Below, one piece after another: positions 6,137-7,369 of a stretch of DNA of 7,369 nucleotides. This stretch comes from Candidatus Poribacteria bacterium (GTDB lineage Bacteria > Poribacteria > WGA-4E > GCA-2687025). The notes below the pieces were generated by a model that did not search any database, was not told where the DNA came from, and saw nothing but the letters and a program-made list of their open reading frames with translations. A program made the position numbers and the translations under genes. Where the stretch lies: assembly GCA_027625215.1 (NCBI GenBank), contig JAQBWJ010000095.1:1-7369 (forward strand), written 5' to 3'. Each line of letters starts with the position of its first letter. The first letter of the stretch is position 1.

Positions 6137-7369
6137 CGTACCTGGCGACCAACTCCCCTGACCGTGGACGGTCGTCTCGGTGGACACGCGCGCCACTTCC
6201 GTTCCATCCAAGTTCATCATGTAAAGGGCGCGCGCACCGTCCCGATTCGACACGAACAGAATCTTCGACCCGTCCGGCGACACACGCGGGTGCTGGTCGC
6301 TCGCGTCGTCGAACGTGAGCCGCTCCTGGTGCGTTCCGTCCGCGTCCATGATGTAGATTTCGTCATTCCGATCTCGGTACGAATAAAACACGATTCGCTC
6401 GCCGTCGGGGGTCCATACGGGTCCGTGATCGTTCCAATCGGAACCTTCCGTCAGGTTGCGCGGGTTGGAGCCATCCGCGTCGATCATCCAAATGTCGTCC
6501 CAATCGGTCAGCGTTCCCGGGTCCTCCGTCGAGTCGTAGGCGATCCGCGTCCCGTCCGGCGACCATCTCGCGAACCTGTCCACCGACGTTCCGTGCGTCA
6601 GTTGTCGGAGGTTCGAGCCGTCGGCGTTCATCAGATACAGCTTCCAGTACCCTGTGCGATTCGACATGAAAACGAGACGCGACCCGTCCGGCGACGGCTG
6701 CGGTTGCCTATTGATGCCGGTGCCGTCCGTCAATCGCCGCAAGTTCGAGCCGTCCGCCTCCATCGCCCAGACGTCCACGCGTATCGGATCGTCTGCCGTC
6801 GGCGTCGTGGGCTGCGTTCGACCGCGACTCGACGCGAAGTAGACCGTCCCACCGTCCGGCGACCATACCGGGTCCTCATCCATCGCCGGATCGTCCGTCA
6901 GGCTTCTTTCGCCGGAGCCGTCCACGTTCATCGTCACGATGTCCCAACCCCCGGCGTTCTGCTTCATCGTCACGATCCGGTTGCCCAGCAATCCGGCGCT
7001 CATCGTGACGACCGTTCCGCTGAGGTTGAGCCGATAGACGTTCCATCCGTCGACCGTCATCGGCAGTTCCGGCAACAGTTTCGGACGGATCAATCCCGCT
7101 TCCCGCTCGCCGCCGTCCTGCCATCGGTCGCGCATATCGACGACGGCGGGGCGCAAGTTCGAGATCAGTCCCCATCCCAGCCCCAGAGCCAACAGACCGT
7201 GCAACCCGACCGACACGCCCAACGCCGCAAGCGAACTTTTCCGAATGCCGAACGCGCCCGCCTCGACGCCGATCCGATCAGGCATCCCCTCGACGAACTT
7301 CCAGACGACCGGCGTCGCGATCATCCGAACGTCCAGCGCCTGTCGGACGAGTTCGAACGTCCCGTTCTC
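6131..7369 (-). CDS. Membrane-anchored TolB/PD40 beta-propeller protein, 5' end cut by the window
   Basis: The frame is open to the right edge: fifteen codons before the ATG at 7324 read on without a stop (ending LVRQALDVR), and that ATG has no good ribosome site, so the true start probably lies outside. Counting from that Met, residues 29-55 (KSSLAALGVSVGLHGLLALG and on) form one membrane helix. The N-terminus is likely cytoplasmic and the rest periplasmic. Residues 125-397 carry PD40 blades with motifs WSPDGGTVYFASS (154), PSPDGSRLVFMSN (210), WSPDGTRIAYDS (254), WTPDGERIVFYS (304) and VSPDGSKILFVSN (348). Each is preceded by an (M/I)xxDGSxxRxLT turn. The chain ends at WSPGTD, where a sixth blade would begin, so the N-terminal strand may complete that blade. 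Relatives include the propeller of TolB and many uncharacterised sensors or scaffolds. No catalytic domain is seen in the visible part. It lies 86 bp upstream of the barrel gene. Confidence 0.82.
   Translation of the reverse strand, partial: ENGTFELVRQALDVRMIATPVVWKFVEGMPDRIGVEAGAFGIRKSSLAALGVSVGLHGLLALGLGWGLISNLRPAVVDMRDRWQDGGEREAGLIRPKLLPELPMTVDGWNVYRLNLSGTVVTMSAGLLGNRIVTMKQNAGGWDIVTMNVDGSGERSLTDDPAMDEDPVWSPDGGTVYFASSRGRTQPTTPTADDPIRVDVWAMEADGSNLRRLTDGTGINRQPQPSPDGSRLVFMSNRTGYWKLYLMNADGSNLRQLTHGTSVDRFARWSPDGTRIAYDSTEDPGTLTDWDDIWMIDADGSNPRNLTEGSDWNDHGPVWTPDGERIVFYSYRDRNDEIYIMDADGTHQERLTFDDASDQHPRVSPDGSKILFVSNRDGARALYMMNLDGTEVARVSTETTVHGQGSWSPGTD

Noticed and set aside
6255..6870. Recurring 'cccgtccggcgac' phrases
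   Set aside because: They encode the SPDG turn of the PD40 blades on the minus strand, so they are explained by the propeller protein.
1..7369. tRNA, rRNA, CRISPR array, insertion sequence or transposase
   Set aside because: I saw no tRNA-like cloverleaf, rRNA sequence, regularly spaced identical repeats, or transposase motifs; almost all bases are accounted for by protein genes.

Overview
The window reads as a piece of an uncultured, didermic bacterial genome, most likely Candidatus Poribacteria or a close relative. The main reason is the 828-residue protein at 1168-3654. It joins a signal peptide, WD40 blades, a cohesin-like domain, a paired dockerin and a C-terminal sorting domain carrying the phrase QNYPNPFNPETWIPFEL. 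From memory, this architecture and phrase are typical of poribacterial surface proteins; I could not search to confirm it. The outer-membrane barrel, the CsgG-type protein and the lipoprotein independently point to a cell with an outer membrane.

All genes lie on the minus strand, so transcription runs from high to low coordinates. In that order they are: (1) a membrane-anchored TolB/PD40 beta-propeller protein, open at the right edge (6131-7369); (2) an 86-bp gap with an inverted repeat and a possible promoter; (3) a 161-residue small outer-membrane beta-barrel protein (5559-6044); (4) a CsgG-family protein with a FlgT-like C-terminal domain (4420-5531), whose signal peptide and body lie in different frames; (5) a lipocalin-like lipoprotein (3727-4374); (6) the WD40/cohesin/dockerin surface protein (1168-3654); (7) a replication-relaxation-like protein with a winged-helix N-terminus (28-1146); (8) the first codons of another gene at the left edge (1-11). 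Gaps between genes are only 16-86 bp, and no stretch over 300 bp lacks a gene.

Genes 3 to 5 are spaced like an operon (27 and 45 bp gaps) and all encode predicted envelope proteins: barrel, CsgG-type pore or scaffold, and lipoprotein. They could form a small outer-membrane assembly or export unit, and the secreted protein just downstream (72 bp) could be a client; that is inference. The replication-relaxation-like gene looks unrelated in function and is visibly more GC-rich than the middle of the window. It may belong to a DNA-mobility module that continues off the left edge.

The most notable sequence-level observation is the CsgG gene. An ideal AAGGAGG ribosome binding site and a clean signal peptide are in one frame, while the conserved CsgG body is in the -1 frame. 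This implies a one-base deletion (real or an assembly error), or recoding.
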